Positions 32,648 through 43,680 are shown, counted from the first letter of the stretch. The stretch: DNA of 64,000 nt from Taudactylus pleione (GCA_031769625.1 JAUIMM010001030.1:1557001-1621000); one strand, 5' to 3'. Notes: generated from the letters alone by a model not told the origin. Made by a program: numbers and translations.

Positions 32648-33186
32648 GGGCCTGATTCACTACCATACGCAACTGCAAATTACGCATGCAATAGCCTGAT
32701 TGTTGCGTTCTGCGCATGCGTATCCATTGCAGTGCGCGTGCGTGAACCGGCCACTTCGAGCGCAGTCCCCATTGCAGCGGCCGGTTCGAGCACGCGCAGT
32801 ATGCAGCCCCATCGCAGAGTGATTGACAGGAAGTGTCATTTGTGAGTGGTGACGGGGGGGGTGGTCGGCCAAACACAGGCATGCGATTGCAGGGGCATGC
32901 ATAAATTATCCACTGCGATCCCATACGCAGTGTGAGGGCTGAAAGCGTGCGTGGTTGTTAGCAATTCCTGAGTAAGGTCAGAGTTTGTGCAAGTGTGCAA
33001 ATGACTGCAATGGTACTTGATTGTACTGATGGTTTTTGCTATTCTGCTAAGTACTACGGATGTGTGTAATGTAAAGTGGGCGTCCTTATGTAGTGCTGAG
33101 TTTGCATTGCGACCACATGGATTAGCATGCTATTGCAGTTATACTGCATGCGTATGCAATGTCGCGATCCATAATGATTCTGGCCC
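32648..33186. mobile_element. MITE, GGGCCTGATTCACTACC family, 3-bp AGT duplication
   Basis: GGGCCTGATTCACTACCATA pairs imperfectly with the complement of ATCCATAATGATTCTGGCCC. AGT flanks both ends (32645-32647, 33187-33189). CpG-rich with GCGCATGCG words, noncoding. Confidence 0.85.
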
Positions 33187-33221
33187 AGTGTCTGGACCTG
33201 CTTCACTGCAATAATAGGCAG

Positions 33222-33610
33222 CATGGGCCGTAACTAGGGTAGTGCGGCCGGTGCCATGGCACAGGGCACCACAGGTCAGGAGGCGCTGTTTGGGCCTGTC
33301 AATTTTTTGTTTATTATCATTCTCACTTGTAGCTTCCTATTATTTCATCCCCAGCACCTCCTGGTCTCCCCTATCTCTTCCCTGGCTCTTCCCCATAAGG
33401 CCATTCCCCTTTTTTGGGTGCTTTATGTCCCTTTGAAAAATGGGGGGGGGAGGGCGCCAATGCTCTCCGGGACATCTGTGCCTCCCCCGGGGCTGACCGC
33501 TGCCTCCAAAGCTTCTTATTTCTTGGGTGCTGTCCATCCTTTATCCATGTAGACTCCCGGATGTCTGATACTTCACTGCGGAAGAGAGGAAGAGAAGAAG
33601 ACTAGTGGGT
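33222..33610. mobile_element. Left part of a hAT related to 45450-45725
   Basis: GGGCCGTAACTAGGGTAGTG, CGGCCGGTGCCATGGCACAG and TTTATTATCATTCTCACTTG match the element at 45450-45725. The right end is not found. Confidence 0.7.
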
Positions 33611-33778
33611 GAGTCGATAAGTGTAGGTTGTGAAGGTGGGGTTTATGGCAATCATGTTGATAGCAATGAGATAAGGGTGGGGGTGTTTGATCTCATTGGA
33701 AGAGGAAAATGAACTGGGGAGGGTGTGCAGTGTGAATGGAGTGTAATTTGTAAAATGTAAATGTGTTCTAGGTTCTAT

Positions 33779-34245
33779 GGGGGAGATGTACTAAGCTTTG
33801 GAAAGAGAGAAAGTGTAGAACGATAAAGTACCAGCCAATCAGCTCCTAAAGCTGGGTACACACTAGACGATATGTCTGTTGATCAAGCGGATCGGAGCAA
33901 CATATTGGTTAGGTTTTCTATAATGTTCCCAACATATATGCACGCCCGCGGGTCATTAGCAACATCCCCCTTTGGCCCTACTGCAGGGCTGACGAAGGAT
34001 GTCGTTAACGATGCCATGCTGCAGAATGCAACATGGCATGTCCCTCTGCAAACGTACCTAGCATTGGAAAGTTTGCATGCACTTGCCCATTGCTTGACGT
34101 CGGGCTGGAAACATATCGTCTGATGTGTAACCAACTTACCTGTCACTTTATAGGCTGTTTTTGAAAAATGACAGATAGGAGCTGATTAGTTGGTACTTTA
34201 CCTCTCTCTATTTTATCTCTCTCTAATACTTAGTACATCTAACCT
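33779..34245. mobile_element. Palindromic MITE, GATGTACTAAGC termini, interrupted
   Basis: The left arm GGGGGAGATGTACTAAGCTT and CCAGCCAATCAGCTCCTAA is separated from its partner (GAGCTGATTAGTTGGTAC, TACTTAGTACATC) by a different palindromic element at 33848-34138. It uses the same CCAGCCAATCAGCTCC core as other MITEs that have different ends. Confidence 0.85.
33848..34138. mobile_element. Nested palindromic MITE, GGGTACACACTAGACGAT termini
   Basis: AGCTGGGTACACACTAGACG and ATATG pair with CATATCGTCTGATGTGTAAC. It splits the outer MITE within its CAGCTCCTAAC core and is thus younger. The target duplication could not be resolved. A relative is at 38528-38863. Confidence 0.85.
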
Positions 34246-34249
34246 CATG

Positions 34250-34559
34250 CATACATGCCTACTCTCCTGGGAGTAGCGGGAGGCTCCTGATTTTCGGATA
34301 ACCCCCCGCACCCCTGAAAAGTAGTCATATATCCTAGTGAAGTGGGCAGGATGGGGAGATTTTAGAACAGATTTGCAGGTCCGTATGCAGGGGACGGAGC
34401 TAAAATATGCAAATTGCTTAATTTAGCTCCGCCCACTCCACGTGGACCTGTGAATTACGGGCTTTTCAGCAGGGGGGCGGGCCTAATGACAGCTGTAGCC
34501 TGGCCCCGACCCCCCCAAAGCCGCTCACAAAAATGGTTAATTAAAAGTTGACAAGTAAG
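34250..34559. mobile_element. MITE with CATACATGCCTACTCTCC terminus
   Basis: The left end CATACATGCCTACTCTCC, with an internal inverted CTCCTGGGAG, is paired with a right end GTTGACAAGTA. The interior is GC-rich and noncoding, with complementary words GGAGCTAAAATATGCAAATT / TTTAGCTCCGCCC. Confidence 0.55.
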
Positions 34560-34560
34560 C

Positions 34561-35624
34561 CCCTATGTGTTTTGAAAGACCCCCACTGTGCTTAGAAAAT
34601 AATGCTGCATTATAAATCACACTTTTCTTTAATTTTGAGCAATACCACATATGAATAATCCTCTGCATTTTGTTTACCTTTCTGCATTTCTTCCAGTTGT
34701 GATATTTTAACAAACTTTCACAAACCGTAAATGTAGATTAAACTGAAAAATGACTTCATCTAAATACTATTTGTTATAGAACAAGAGCAACAGCTGACTG
34801 TAGATGATATTGAGTGTTCAGGTATATAAATAAACCAAACCAATCACACAGCTGCTAAAAAATAACTAAGCGTCCTTGGTAATCCATAGTGACAAGTGTG
34901 GGCTAGCAGTTACACAGTGCTCAGCTGTGATAATGCCTGCAATTTTTTCTACAATATACACGCAGCAAGATACAGCCAAGGATTACAGGTCTATTCGTTC
35001 AAAATAACTGGACACAGAAGTGACTTGAGTTGAAATCTTCAAGTTTTTCTTGGGGGAAGGGAGCGGCAGTGCGTCACATCAAATCAGGTTCTTGGCAGGC
35101 TTGAGACATGTCAAATAGTGACTATTATGGAAAGGTTAAACAGCAAGAATAAACTGGAGTGCACCTTAGTGTCCGCACAATCAGATAGCATCAGCTGTTA
35201 TCTGTGTCTTTGGATGGAGATAGTATAAGCTGTTAAATTTGTGAAAGAAACCAATTTTCTTTGTGCCTTGATAAAATATAAGAAGGTAGACTCTTCGGTC
35301 TAGTTGTGCATTTTATTTTGTGACAGTGATTTTTTTTTCAAAGTAAACTTGCTGTCTGCTTTAACCATTTTAGAATGTATATCCATATGACCATACTATA
35401 ATTGGCACCATTTATTTGGGAGGAATATGCAATTTTTGGTCCTCAATTAATGGTAAATTCCATTATGCAGGTTTAATAGGTCCAGTGAATTTAGAAATAT
35501 TGGAACATCTTATATTTATATAAATGTATATTACACAATGTGAAATGTAATGAATAAAAGTTTGATGAATGCAATCAAACGCAGTTAAGAGTTAATCAAA
35601 ATACATACTTTTTTTTCTTTAATC
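34561..35624. other. AT-rich sequence, nothing recognised
   Basis: About 1 kb without a gene or identifiable element. Confidence 0.5.
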
Positions 35625-36133
35625 AAGTAATTTTTATACATTTTCCAAAACAAGATACAAACAAAAAAGACACACTTACAGAAGAAAACAAAATATACAA
35701 AGGTTGTCAAAATTAAATACACATAAAATACAAACTTGTGTTAATAGTACAGATCAGGAAGATTCCAGTTGAATGGACCCAATGAACAGGACTGTATAGA
35801 AGCATTATTATCCAAATGTAGGCATACATTCAAATAGAAAAGGGGGAAGTGAAGTGGTATACAGGGCATGGCAAGAAAAGGGGAGCCAGGACAATATCTA
35901 TCAATGATCCTCATGATCAGCTTGTGGTAATTGTGACTAGTATTCCTACTGGTGTAAGCATATCTCACATGATCAGCTCTGTTGTTAACCAGAGCCCTCT
36001 ATTTATAGTTATCAGGGTAATCAGGAGGAAATTACATTCTAGCAACAATGACCTTAGCAAGGGTAGAGAGATATCAAACATATTTGTATATGTTTTATCA
36101 AAGTCTTATTCCAAGACAAGATCAAATTGACAG
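35625..36133 (-). mobile_element. Probable LINE 3' end, interrupted by a Penelope element
   Basis: The plus-strand poly-T beginning near 35609, the complement of an ATTAAA signal, and a noncoding body resemble a minus-strand LINE 3'UTR with its poly(A). The body seems to continue after the Penelope insertion at 38285. No frame is recognisable, so this is a tentative call. Confidence 0.4.
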
Positions 36134-36146
36134 AGTTTAGGCTCTC

Positions 36147-36322
36147 AGATGTAGGCGCTCTAAAGAGTTAATTAAAAAATAAATCAGAAAAAATAAGAAA
36201 AAATAAATAAAAACCTAATATCTCCTGGGTTTTAACCTCCGATTAAGTCCGAATCCTGCGTCTTCTCTTTATCACTCGACAATTCCGAGATGTACATAAA
36301 AAGAGAGAAAGAGGGAAGCAAT
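36147..36322. repeat. Left inverted arm of the Penelope-like element
   Basis: Complementary to 37979-38152 with few mismatches. Examples are AGATGTAGGCGCTCTAAAGA versus TCTTTAGAGCGCCTACATCT, and CGACAATTCCGAGATGTACA versus TGTACATCTCGGAATTGTCG. Confidence 0.92.
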
Positions 36323-36336
36323 GCGGTGCGAGCCTG

Positions 36337-37287
36337 GTGTCCTGGATGAGATATATAGATGATATCTTATTCATATGGAGAGGCGATGGTGAGATGTTAG
36401 ATAGTTTTTGTGAGTATTTGAACTCTAACACTAAAAACATCAGACTAACTTACACTAAGAGTAAAGAATTGGTAAATTTTTTGGACCTAGCTGTGTTTAT
36501 TGAGGATGGTAACATTTGAGTCTTCTCGAAACCTACTGATAGTAATTCTTTTATTGATTTTACAAGCAACCATCATATTAATTGGTTAGCAGCTATACCT
36601 AATAGTCAGTTCCATCGTTTTTGTAGGAACTGTACCAAGCATGAAGATTATGAGACCCAGGGTTCAAATATGAGGAATACATTTATTAAAAGACGTTATA
36701 ATAAGGATCAGGTGGAAAAATCCTATAACAAATATGCAAGTGTAGATAGATCTTCCTTATTAAACAAAGAAGGTAGAGAAGAACGGAGGGATGACCAAAT
36801 AATCCCATTTATAACCAAATTTAATGGACAACTTAAAAGTCTGGAAAAAATAATTAATAAATATTGGAATATTTTAAGCAGAGATAAGGAGATCAATAAA
36901 TTTATTACAGAAAGACCCAAATTTGTTTATCGGAGAGCAGACAACATTCAACAGAAGATAGTCAAGAGTGCTTTACCACTTCCACCTAGATTGACGAGAA
37001 GTCTGGTGACCTCAAAAGGCTTCTACAGATGAGGAGATTGTTCTATGTGCAAGCATTGTAAAATGGAACAAACAAAGATTACGGAGTATACATCCAGTTC
37101 TAATAAATCTATACGAAAAATTAATAGATTTATTTCCTGTAATAGTAAAATGTGGTTTATTTATTACAATGTTCCTGCAATATACAGTATGTGGGAAGAA
37201 CCACACGGAAGCGGAATGAACGTGAGGAGGATCCTCCTGCCGGATGGACCCGTCTTCACTAGTGGGCACTATAGGGAAGTAATTTAG
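36337..37287 (+). pseudogene. Penelope-like reverse transcriptase, 5'-truncated, two in-frame TGA
   Basis: Reverse transcriptase of the Penelope class, which is related to telomerase. One frame runs through, stopped at 36517-36519 and 37030-37032 (both TGA). It starts inside the palm: SWMRYIDDILFIW carries the catalytic YIDD. LVNFLDLAVFIEDG, then after the first stop KPTDSNSFIDF, INWLAAIPNSQF and RFCRNCTKHEDYETQGS follow in the normal Penelope order. After the second stop CKHCK and FISCNSKMWFIYYN sit where the GIY-YIG endonuclease should begin, but the signature GIY-YIG pair and its catalytic Arg/Glu are not visible. The fingers and the first catalytic Asp are missing, so the copy cannot work. 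Confidence 0.9.
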
Positions 37288-37576
37288 CCTCTAGTGATAA
37301 GATGGACCCGTACTTCTGGCGGAAAGGATGCGTTCCAAGCCGTGGAACGCAGCGTGGTAATTTTGCAAATTCATTATTTATGGGGGATTATATAAAGTGA
37401 TGTTATGGATATACACTTCTGTAATGTTTAAAATGAGATCAGTATTAATTGAGATGTTTGTTTTTTATTATGTTGTACTGCAATTACTGTTTTTATATCT
37501 TAATTGATTAGGACCCTGCCCCATCCAATGGAGATGGAGGGGAGGGTATTTAAGCTACATCAGAGTTGTAGATGTG

Positions 37577-37616
37577 TGATGCCTTGAAAAAGACCTGCGG
37601 GTTAAAACGCGTTGGC
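37577..37616 (+). ncRNA. Candidate degenerate hammerhead-like ribozyme motif
   Basis: GATGCCTTGAAAAAGACC-TGCG-GGTTAAAACGCG forms a short GACC/GGTT stem with a TGCG loop, followed by AAAACGCGTTGG. Penelope-like elements are known to carry minimal hammerheads (CUGANGA, stem II, GAAA) in their terminal regions, often followed by CGCGTTGG. Here CUGANGA and GAAA are both off consensus, so self-cleavage is doubtful. Confidence 0.4.
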
Positions 37617-37978
37617 AGTTTTTATTGTTTTATTGTTTTGACTATATAGGACCCATTGTGAGGCTGTCTAGTCTTATATATACCCATTTGGGAATTAAAA
37701 AGATTTAATCTAACTCGGATCTAGCTGTATGATTGATCAAAAGATACGCTTATGGGAAAGAACATCCAGAATTCCACGTGAGTATGGTATGCTCACCAAC
37801 ACTTAATTGCTAAATGTTACAAGTATGGTCAGACGGTGGTTAAAGTTGGAAGATCAAAGATACCCCTTATACGTCTAACCTCTCATATATATATGTGAGT
37901 GGGGTGCGTACTAGGAAAATTCCTTCCCCATCTATTAATATTAAGAAATTTTTATATTGGTTAAAGAACTACCGACCG

Positions 37979-38152
37979 ATTGCTTCCCTCTTTCTCTCTT
38001 TTTATGTACATCTCGGAATTGTCGAGTGATAAAGGAAGACGCAGGATTGGAACTTAATCGGAGGTTAAAACCCAGGAGATATTTGGTTTTTATTTCTTTT
38101 TTCTTTTTTTCTGATTTATTTTTTAATTAACTCTTTAGAGCGCCTACATCTG
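37979..38152. repeat. Right inverted arm of the Penelope-like element
   Basis: Partner of 36147-36322. Another 120 bp of element lies beyond it (38153-38272) that the left arm lacks. Confidence 0.92.
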
Positions 38153-38284
38153 AGAACTTCACTTTTTTTGGTATTATATTGCATTTGGTGTTGGGTGGAC
38201 ACTAGAAGTTTTTGTTGATATTGGCTGCTGACATTGCGCTTGAGAAGTGGATCTCCTATTTTTTACTGTAACAGTTTAGGCTCT

Positions 38285-38524
38285 GCAGGAGGAATCACGG
38301 AGACAGTAGTCCTAATATCTGTTCAAACTTGCATGAAAAAATGATGGACACCAAGACAAGCCCACAGTTAATGCCAGAAGCCACTGCCAGGAGCTCCACA
38401 CTTAGGGCAGTCAGCAGCCGCACAGACACCCATTCTAGGAAGGAAAAGAGGGGTATTATACACTCTATGCAAACATAGCAATGAATTTGCTGAAACCTGA
38501 CACAATAATATTTCTGATAGTTTA
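38285..38524. other. Continuation of the interrupted LINE-like sequence
   Basis: It starts exactly after the right Penelope duplication and holds no frame of its own. Its link to 35625-36133 follows from the target duplication. Confidence 0.45.
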
Positions 38525-38527
38525 AAG

Positions 38528-38863
38528 GCGGGTATTCACTTGCCGATTAAAATGAGCGATTGAACGATAATGATATCGTTATCGTTCAATTGCTCATTAA
38601 TCGTGCACAAATTGGGCATGAAAATATCGGAAACAACCAGCGATGCGCGATCTCGCTTGTCGTTTCCGACATCAATCATCAACTAAATATGCTAGTCAAT
38701 CTGCCGATAACGACAGATTGACCATGTTCAGGGATGAGGGAGGGTACCTACACTGAATGACATATAGTTCAGTCTAAGCACTGCAGGGGAAGAGGAATGG
38801 CTCTATGATTACACTGTTGTAATCGTACTGTCGTTCCACTATCTGCTAGTGGATATGCACCCT
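38528..38863. mobile_element. Palindromic MITE related to 33848-34138
   Basis: GCGGGTATTCACTTGCCGAT pairs imperfectly with the complement of ATCTGCTAGTGGATATGCAC-CC. Inner words AACGATAATGATATCGTTAT and TTGTCGTTTCCGAC are self-complementary or repeated inverted. Confidence 0.7.
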
Positions 38864-39285
38864 AAGAGCTGCCCCACTGTTCATCAGTAAGAACATCCAA
38901 AACAGCCTCCCACTTGAAATGTAAGGGAAGGAATGCATCTAGTAGGAAATGGGTATTAAGATCAGTAGAAAGAAAGGAAGTCAGTATTCTAGTGCCTATT
39001 TGAAGAAGGAGAAGGGGAAACAATGAGGGTTGTAGTTCAGAATTGGGAATGCACAGCATGACAGAGCTGAAGGTATCTATAGTATAGAAGACAGTATGCA
39101 GTAGGCCAAATTCCTTTGGCAACTGTTCAAAATATTATAAAGATACCACCATGAAAGATCTGCCATATAAAAGCCAAATAATGTCAGAACTGAGCATGGC
39201 CAGCTCTGGATATGAACCATTAAACCAAAGGGGAACATTGGGATCCACCCCAACCACACAATAGAGAGGGCAGCCTACTTTTTTA
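38864..39285 (-). other. Minus-strand open frames of unknown origin
   Basis: Two overlapping minus-strand frames (39259-39077 and 39122-38862) read through this block, e.g. MPKEFGLLHTVFYTIDTFSS and FKWEAVLDVLTDEQW. I do not recognise them. They may be a decayed coding or leader part of the same LINE as 35625-36133, or chance. Confidence 0.3.
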
Positions 39286-39660
39286 TTTTTATTCTTCCTA
39301 TTTTTTCATTTCAGGTAAAGTTTGTCTTCACGACGGATGTGCCACACATTGGTTCTCTGTCACTGCCATTGTTACCGGAGCAGCCACCAGAACTTTATGC
39401 ACCAATTACTGCACCTTAAATATGTTCTTTAGTTAGCAAAATAATTTTTAACTGTCAAAGCATGCAGACAAGGAGGACGAGCGTGACATTGATATATTAG
39501 GCAATCGGTGGACACTACGGGGAAAGGAAGCAAAAAAGATGGGCAAGAGCTGGGGGTCGATGTATCACTGGAAGGGAACAATGCAAGATATTGGGAGAAG
39601 AGAGTGGAATGTGGATGAGAGATAAAAAGGTGAAAAGAGAAAGAAAGCTTTGGGTGGAAA
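39286..39660. other. No gene recognised
   Basis: Noncoding. A purine-rich segment (about 39590-39660) borders the large element that follows. Confidence 0.45.
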
Positions 39661-40499
39661 TTAGGGATGTACACCGACCCCCGTGTTTTGGTTTTAGATC
39701 TGTATTTCCTTGTGTTTTGGATCTGGATTTCGTTTTACCAAACCTGCTCCTTACGTGTTTTGGTTTTGGAACTGTATTTTTTTTTTAATTTATAAAATCT
39801 GCTAAAATTACATAATTTGGGAATGTTTTGTTCCTACAGTATTATTAACTTCAATAACAATAATTTCCACTAGTTTCCAGTCAATTTTGACCACCCCACA
39901 GCTCACAATATTGTTTTCATCTGGTTTAGGCTCAAAATTTGCACCAAGCTAGCTGGCTGACTAAGCTAAGTGGCAACAGTGGGCGGCACACGTGGCAATT
40001 CAACTCCCAACATGGCATATAAGGAAACATATGTTTTCATTAATGATGAGGCCTGAGGGAGTTGTAGTATGTATGTAGTTGATGTCAAGGACAGGAAGGG
40101 TTGATTGGTAGTAAATTTAATTAATTTTTTTATTCTGAAGCAAGTTTATGAGGAAGGAGGGGAGAGCATGGATGAACAATATGTCCCATATTTTGCCCTC
40201 AAAATCACAATTTTAAATTAAAGGGGCATGCAGGAGATGCTGTCTGTGTCCACAAACATTTTTGGACATTTTTGGCATTCAGCAATGGAATGTCAAAGAT
40301 TTCAGCAGCAGTGGCAGTTCAACTTCCAACATGGCACATCAGGAAACAAATGTTTTTATTATTCAAGAGGCCTGAGGGAGTTGGAGTATGTATGTAGATG
40401 AAGGCAGGAAAAGAAAGATTTGATTAGTAGTAAATTTAATTTAATTTTTTGATTCTGAAGCAAATTTATGAGGGAGGAGCGGAAGGGAGGAGGGGAGGC

Positions 40500-41215
40500 A
40501 TTTATAAAGAAATATTTTACTCATTCACATCAGTCCTTGCCCCAGTAAAATCCTTAAGTGCTATGCCTGCTGCTGCTGGGAGTGGATCTTCATCCCATAA
40601 GGGGAGCAGAAAGACTACTAGTAGTGCTTTAGAAAACAATTGACTGTCAAACAATCCTTTGCAAAGATTCCATTTCACTAGAAAAGCAATTCCCAACCTG
40701 TACAGGGACATAAAAAAACTTAATTAGTTGCCTCCAAAATGCTGTTGTACCCACTGTCCACTTAACCACAGATATGTGGACAAGCTGAACAGAGCAAACG
40801 CAAGATTTAAGGTTTAATTCTTACATTGTGTCTTTCTTGAGAATTTCTTGAGCACTATGCCTGCTGCTACTGCTGGGAGTGGATTTTCATCCCAGAAGGG
40901 GACCAGGAAGACTACTAGTAGTGCTTTAGAAAACAATTGACTGTTAAACAATCCTTTGCAAAGATTCCATTTCACTAGAAAAGCAATTCCCAACCTGTAC
41001 AGGGACATTAAAAAAAGCTTAATTAGTGGCCTCCAAAATGCTGTTGTACCCAATGTCCACTTAACCACAAATATGTTGAAAAGCTAAACAGAGCAAATGC
41101 AAGATTTAACATTTAAGGTTTGTCTTACATTGTGTTTTTCTAGAGAATCCTTGAGGGCTGTGCCTGCTGCTGCTGGGAGTGGATTTTCATCCCAGAAGGG
41201 ATGAAGACATTGTGT
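40500..41215. repeat. Three-unit tandem array of about 300 bp
   Basis: GCTGCTGGGAGTGGATCTTC recurs near 40570, 40870 and 41170 with small changes. CAATCCTTTGCAAAGATTCC and CAATTCCCAACCTGTACAGG recur near 40650 and 40950. Confidence 0.85.
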
Positions 41216-41964
41216 ATTTCTTCCCAATGGACACAGATCTGGAGAGATGCAAAGAGCTGTTGGTAAGCAAATTGTTAGATCAAGTGGCACATGATGCAGC
41301 TATGACTTCTCCTTCAGTTTCTCCAGCAAGTGCATCTGCCGAGAAAAAAACTAAACTTTCTCCAAAAAACCCACTGGAGATGCAGATGAGTTAACACAAC
41401 CAAGTTTTTTTGTCTTGTGCCCAGGCATGACAATGGGCTTTTCCTTATCATGGGCAACAACTGTTTAATACACTGGTGCCTAATTTACACAACCAACATC
41501 CTCATCAACAACATCCTCATCATCAACATCCTATCCTGCTCATCCTGGTGCACTTCCACAGAAGCATCCTCAATTTCTATGTCAGCATGTTCACTTGTGC
41601 TTACATCATCATAAGAGGCAGAACCACCAGTCATAAATAAAGACCAAGGCCTTAGCCTTTCCTTGCCACTTCATGTTGTGAAACTGGCATATTGCCAATT
41701 TTATGTCATTCTGCAGCTAACTTTCCCTTTGTTGTTTTCTTCTTTACTACTGTAAAAGATTGGTTCTTGATTTTAGATTCCCTGACTTAAGCCCTGTATG
41801 CCCTTGGGCTTTGGCTTTAGTAGATGATGTAGATGGATTAGCATCATCATGACTGGTGGCACTGGCAGCAGCTCCAGCACCAGTATGTGGTTCCTGCTCT
41901 CCTCTCAAGTCTCAACTGATCTTCTCCATATTGACAAACACGAATGAAGTGGGATACAGCACAC

Positions 41965-42600
41965 ACGTCAATTTGAACCAATTTTAAATATTACACTGTG
42001 GTATCAATAACCTACAGTGTCACAAGATTATTTATGAATAAGAATAACACACTGTGCTACCACTTACAGTGTCACAAGATTATTTATGAATAACAATAAT
42101 ACACTGTGATACCACTTATAGTGTCACAAGATTAATTATTTCTGAATAAGAATAACACACTGCACCACCACTTACAGTGTCACAAGATTAATTATTTCTG
42201 AATAAGAATAACACACTGCGCTACCACTTAGTGTCCCAAGATTATATATGAATAAGAATTACACACTGCTCTACCACTTACAGTGTCATCACAAGATTAT
42301 TTAGTAATAAGAATAACACACTGCGCTGCCACTAACAGGGATGTCATTATGTTTTATATAATGCATGTTATTTAGCACTTTGTTGTAGTCTTATAGTTGG
42401 CATGTAGACTAATAATTTATTCACAATTGAGGAAAGAAGTGAAAAGTTGAAAATTAGACTGCGCTACTACTTACAGTGTCACAAGATTAATTATTTATGA
42501 AAAAGAATAACACACTGCGCTACCACTTAGTGTCACAAGATTTTTTATGAATAAGAATAACACACTGTGTTACGACTTATAGTGTCACAATATGTGGATG
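41965..42600. repeat. Minisatellite GTGTCACAAGATTATTTATG
   Basis: About nine units of 50-60 bp, each with CTACCACTTACAGTGTCACA then AGATTAWTTATGAATAAGAA and TAACACACTG, with one gap at about 42340-42460. Confidence 0.88.
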
Positions 42601-42661
42601 ATAAACTGCGGTCTGGCCAGCAGTGTCACCAATCAATAATAGTGCAGCTTAGTTGCTAACG

Positions 42662-42678
42662 CACACACACACACACAC
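42662..42678. repeat. (CA)n microsatellite
   Basis: About eight CA dinucleotides followed by an A run. Confidence 0.9.
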
Positions 42679-43330
42679 AAAAAAAAGCACTTTTAGTTTT
42701 TTGGACACTAGGGAAGAGCACCTCTGAATGAGGCAGCAGCCCCTTGATGAACAACACAGACAGCACCCTTTTTTTATGGACAACAAAGCACCCTGCCGAG
42801 TGCGGACAGACCACCTGCAGAGTCACAAATACATGGACAATAAACTATGGCAGTGTCACCGAACAATAATAGCGCAGCTTTTATTTATTTTTTACATTGG
42901 GGAAGAGCACCCCTAATTGACAGAGCTCCCCCCCTGGACAACTCAGCACCCCTTTATGGACTGCAGCCCTAGCCTGATGGACAGGACAACAACACAGCAG
43001 CAGCAACATTTAATTAACAGAACAAGTGAGACAGCAGCTGCAGCACCCACTAAAGGAAACCCCCCTTTATAAACTGCACCCTAAGCCCCTTTAAGGACCC
43101 CGCCTGGACACACACACCGAGTGAATCACAGTGACTGACTATGTCTGCTAGCTTCTCTCTCTACAGCTGGAGTGAAAATGGTGAAGATCGTGGGGACCAT
43201 AATATAATCCAAAACCTGCAGTATCTGACAGCGGGAGGATGACGCGTTTTGCCTAGTTTTCGGATGCGAGACAGGTGGGAAAAATTGGATCTGGAAGTTT
43301 GGGTGAATCCGGTTCTCAGAGGAAATGAGT

Positions 43331-43680
43331 CTTGTGGTGGTTGTGCGAGGGCCTATGGGATATATGTTGTTGGAGAGAAACCTGTAGAAAAAGACTTCTG
43401 TGAAAAATAAAATTCCGGGAGAAAAAAGGAAAAGTTAAGGGAGAAGTGGAGTTGAAAAAAGGAATTTTCAAAGGAGAAAAATGCTTTCAGCAGTATCTGG
43501 TAATGGATGATGTGGTATTTATAGCACTATTTGTTTTACACTGTCCAGAGGAAGTATATGCCAGAACTTGTTACCTGTACTTCCTGGTTAGTGTAATGTA
43601 TGTGTTCTATTCATAACGTTCCATTGTTGTTACATGCTATACTCCAGTAAAGAGACACATTATGTTTGTTCCGAGCATTA
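43331..43680. other. No gene recognised
   Basis: Purine-rich then mixed noncoding sequence between two elements. Confidence 0.45.

Larger units (their letters stand above)
36146..38272 (+). mobile_element. Penelope-like retroelement with inverted end copy
   Basis: Bounded by an exact 12-bp duplication AGTTTAGGCTCT at 36134-36145 and 38273-38284. The 5' end (36147-36322) is the reverse complement of 37979-38152, near the 3' end. Between them are the C-terminal part of a Penelope reverse transcriptase and a long noncoding tail with a ribozyme-like motif. Inverted terminal copies are a known Penelope feature. The internal gene starts abruptly at the edge of the inverted arm. Confidence 0.9.
39662..43330. 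mobile_element. Large degenerate hAT-like element with internal tandem arrays
   Basis: The left end TAGGGATGTACACCGACCCC, followed by GTGTTTTGGTTTTAGATCTG and TTTGGATCTGGATTTCG, is the style of an abundant amphibian hAT family. The right end near 43260-43320 has TTGGATCTGG and GAATCCGGTTCTCAGAG, possibly the internal side of the other terminus, but no clean inverted repeat closes it. Inside are a three-unit array (about 40500-41200), an acidic minus-strand coding-like patch near 41500-41640 (SEHADIEIEDASVEVHQDEQ) and a 50- to 60-bp minisatellite. No transposase core is readable. Confidence 0.5.

Noticed and set aside
32514..32924. 136-codon minus-strand frame
   Set aside because: It spans the edge of the MITE at 32648-33186 and has no recognisable domain; the opposing plus-strand frame is similar in length.
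33242..33605. Overlapping frames in the GC-rich block
   Set aside because: The block is the left part of a hAT element shared with 45450-45725; the frames are not conserved between the two copies.
41965..42600. Regularly spaced repeats resembling a CRISPR array
   Set aside because: The spacers are as similar to each other as the repeats, units vary by indels, there are no cas genes and the setting is a vertebrate genome. It is a minisatellite.
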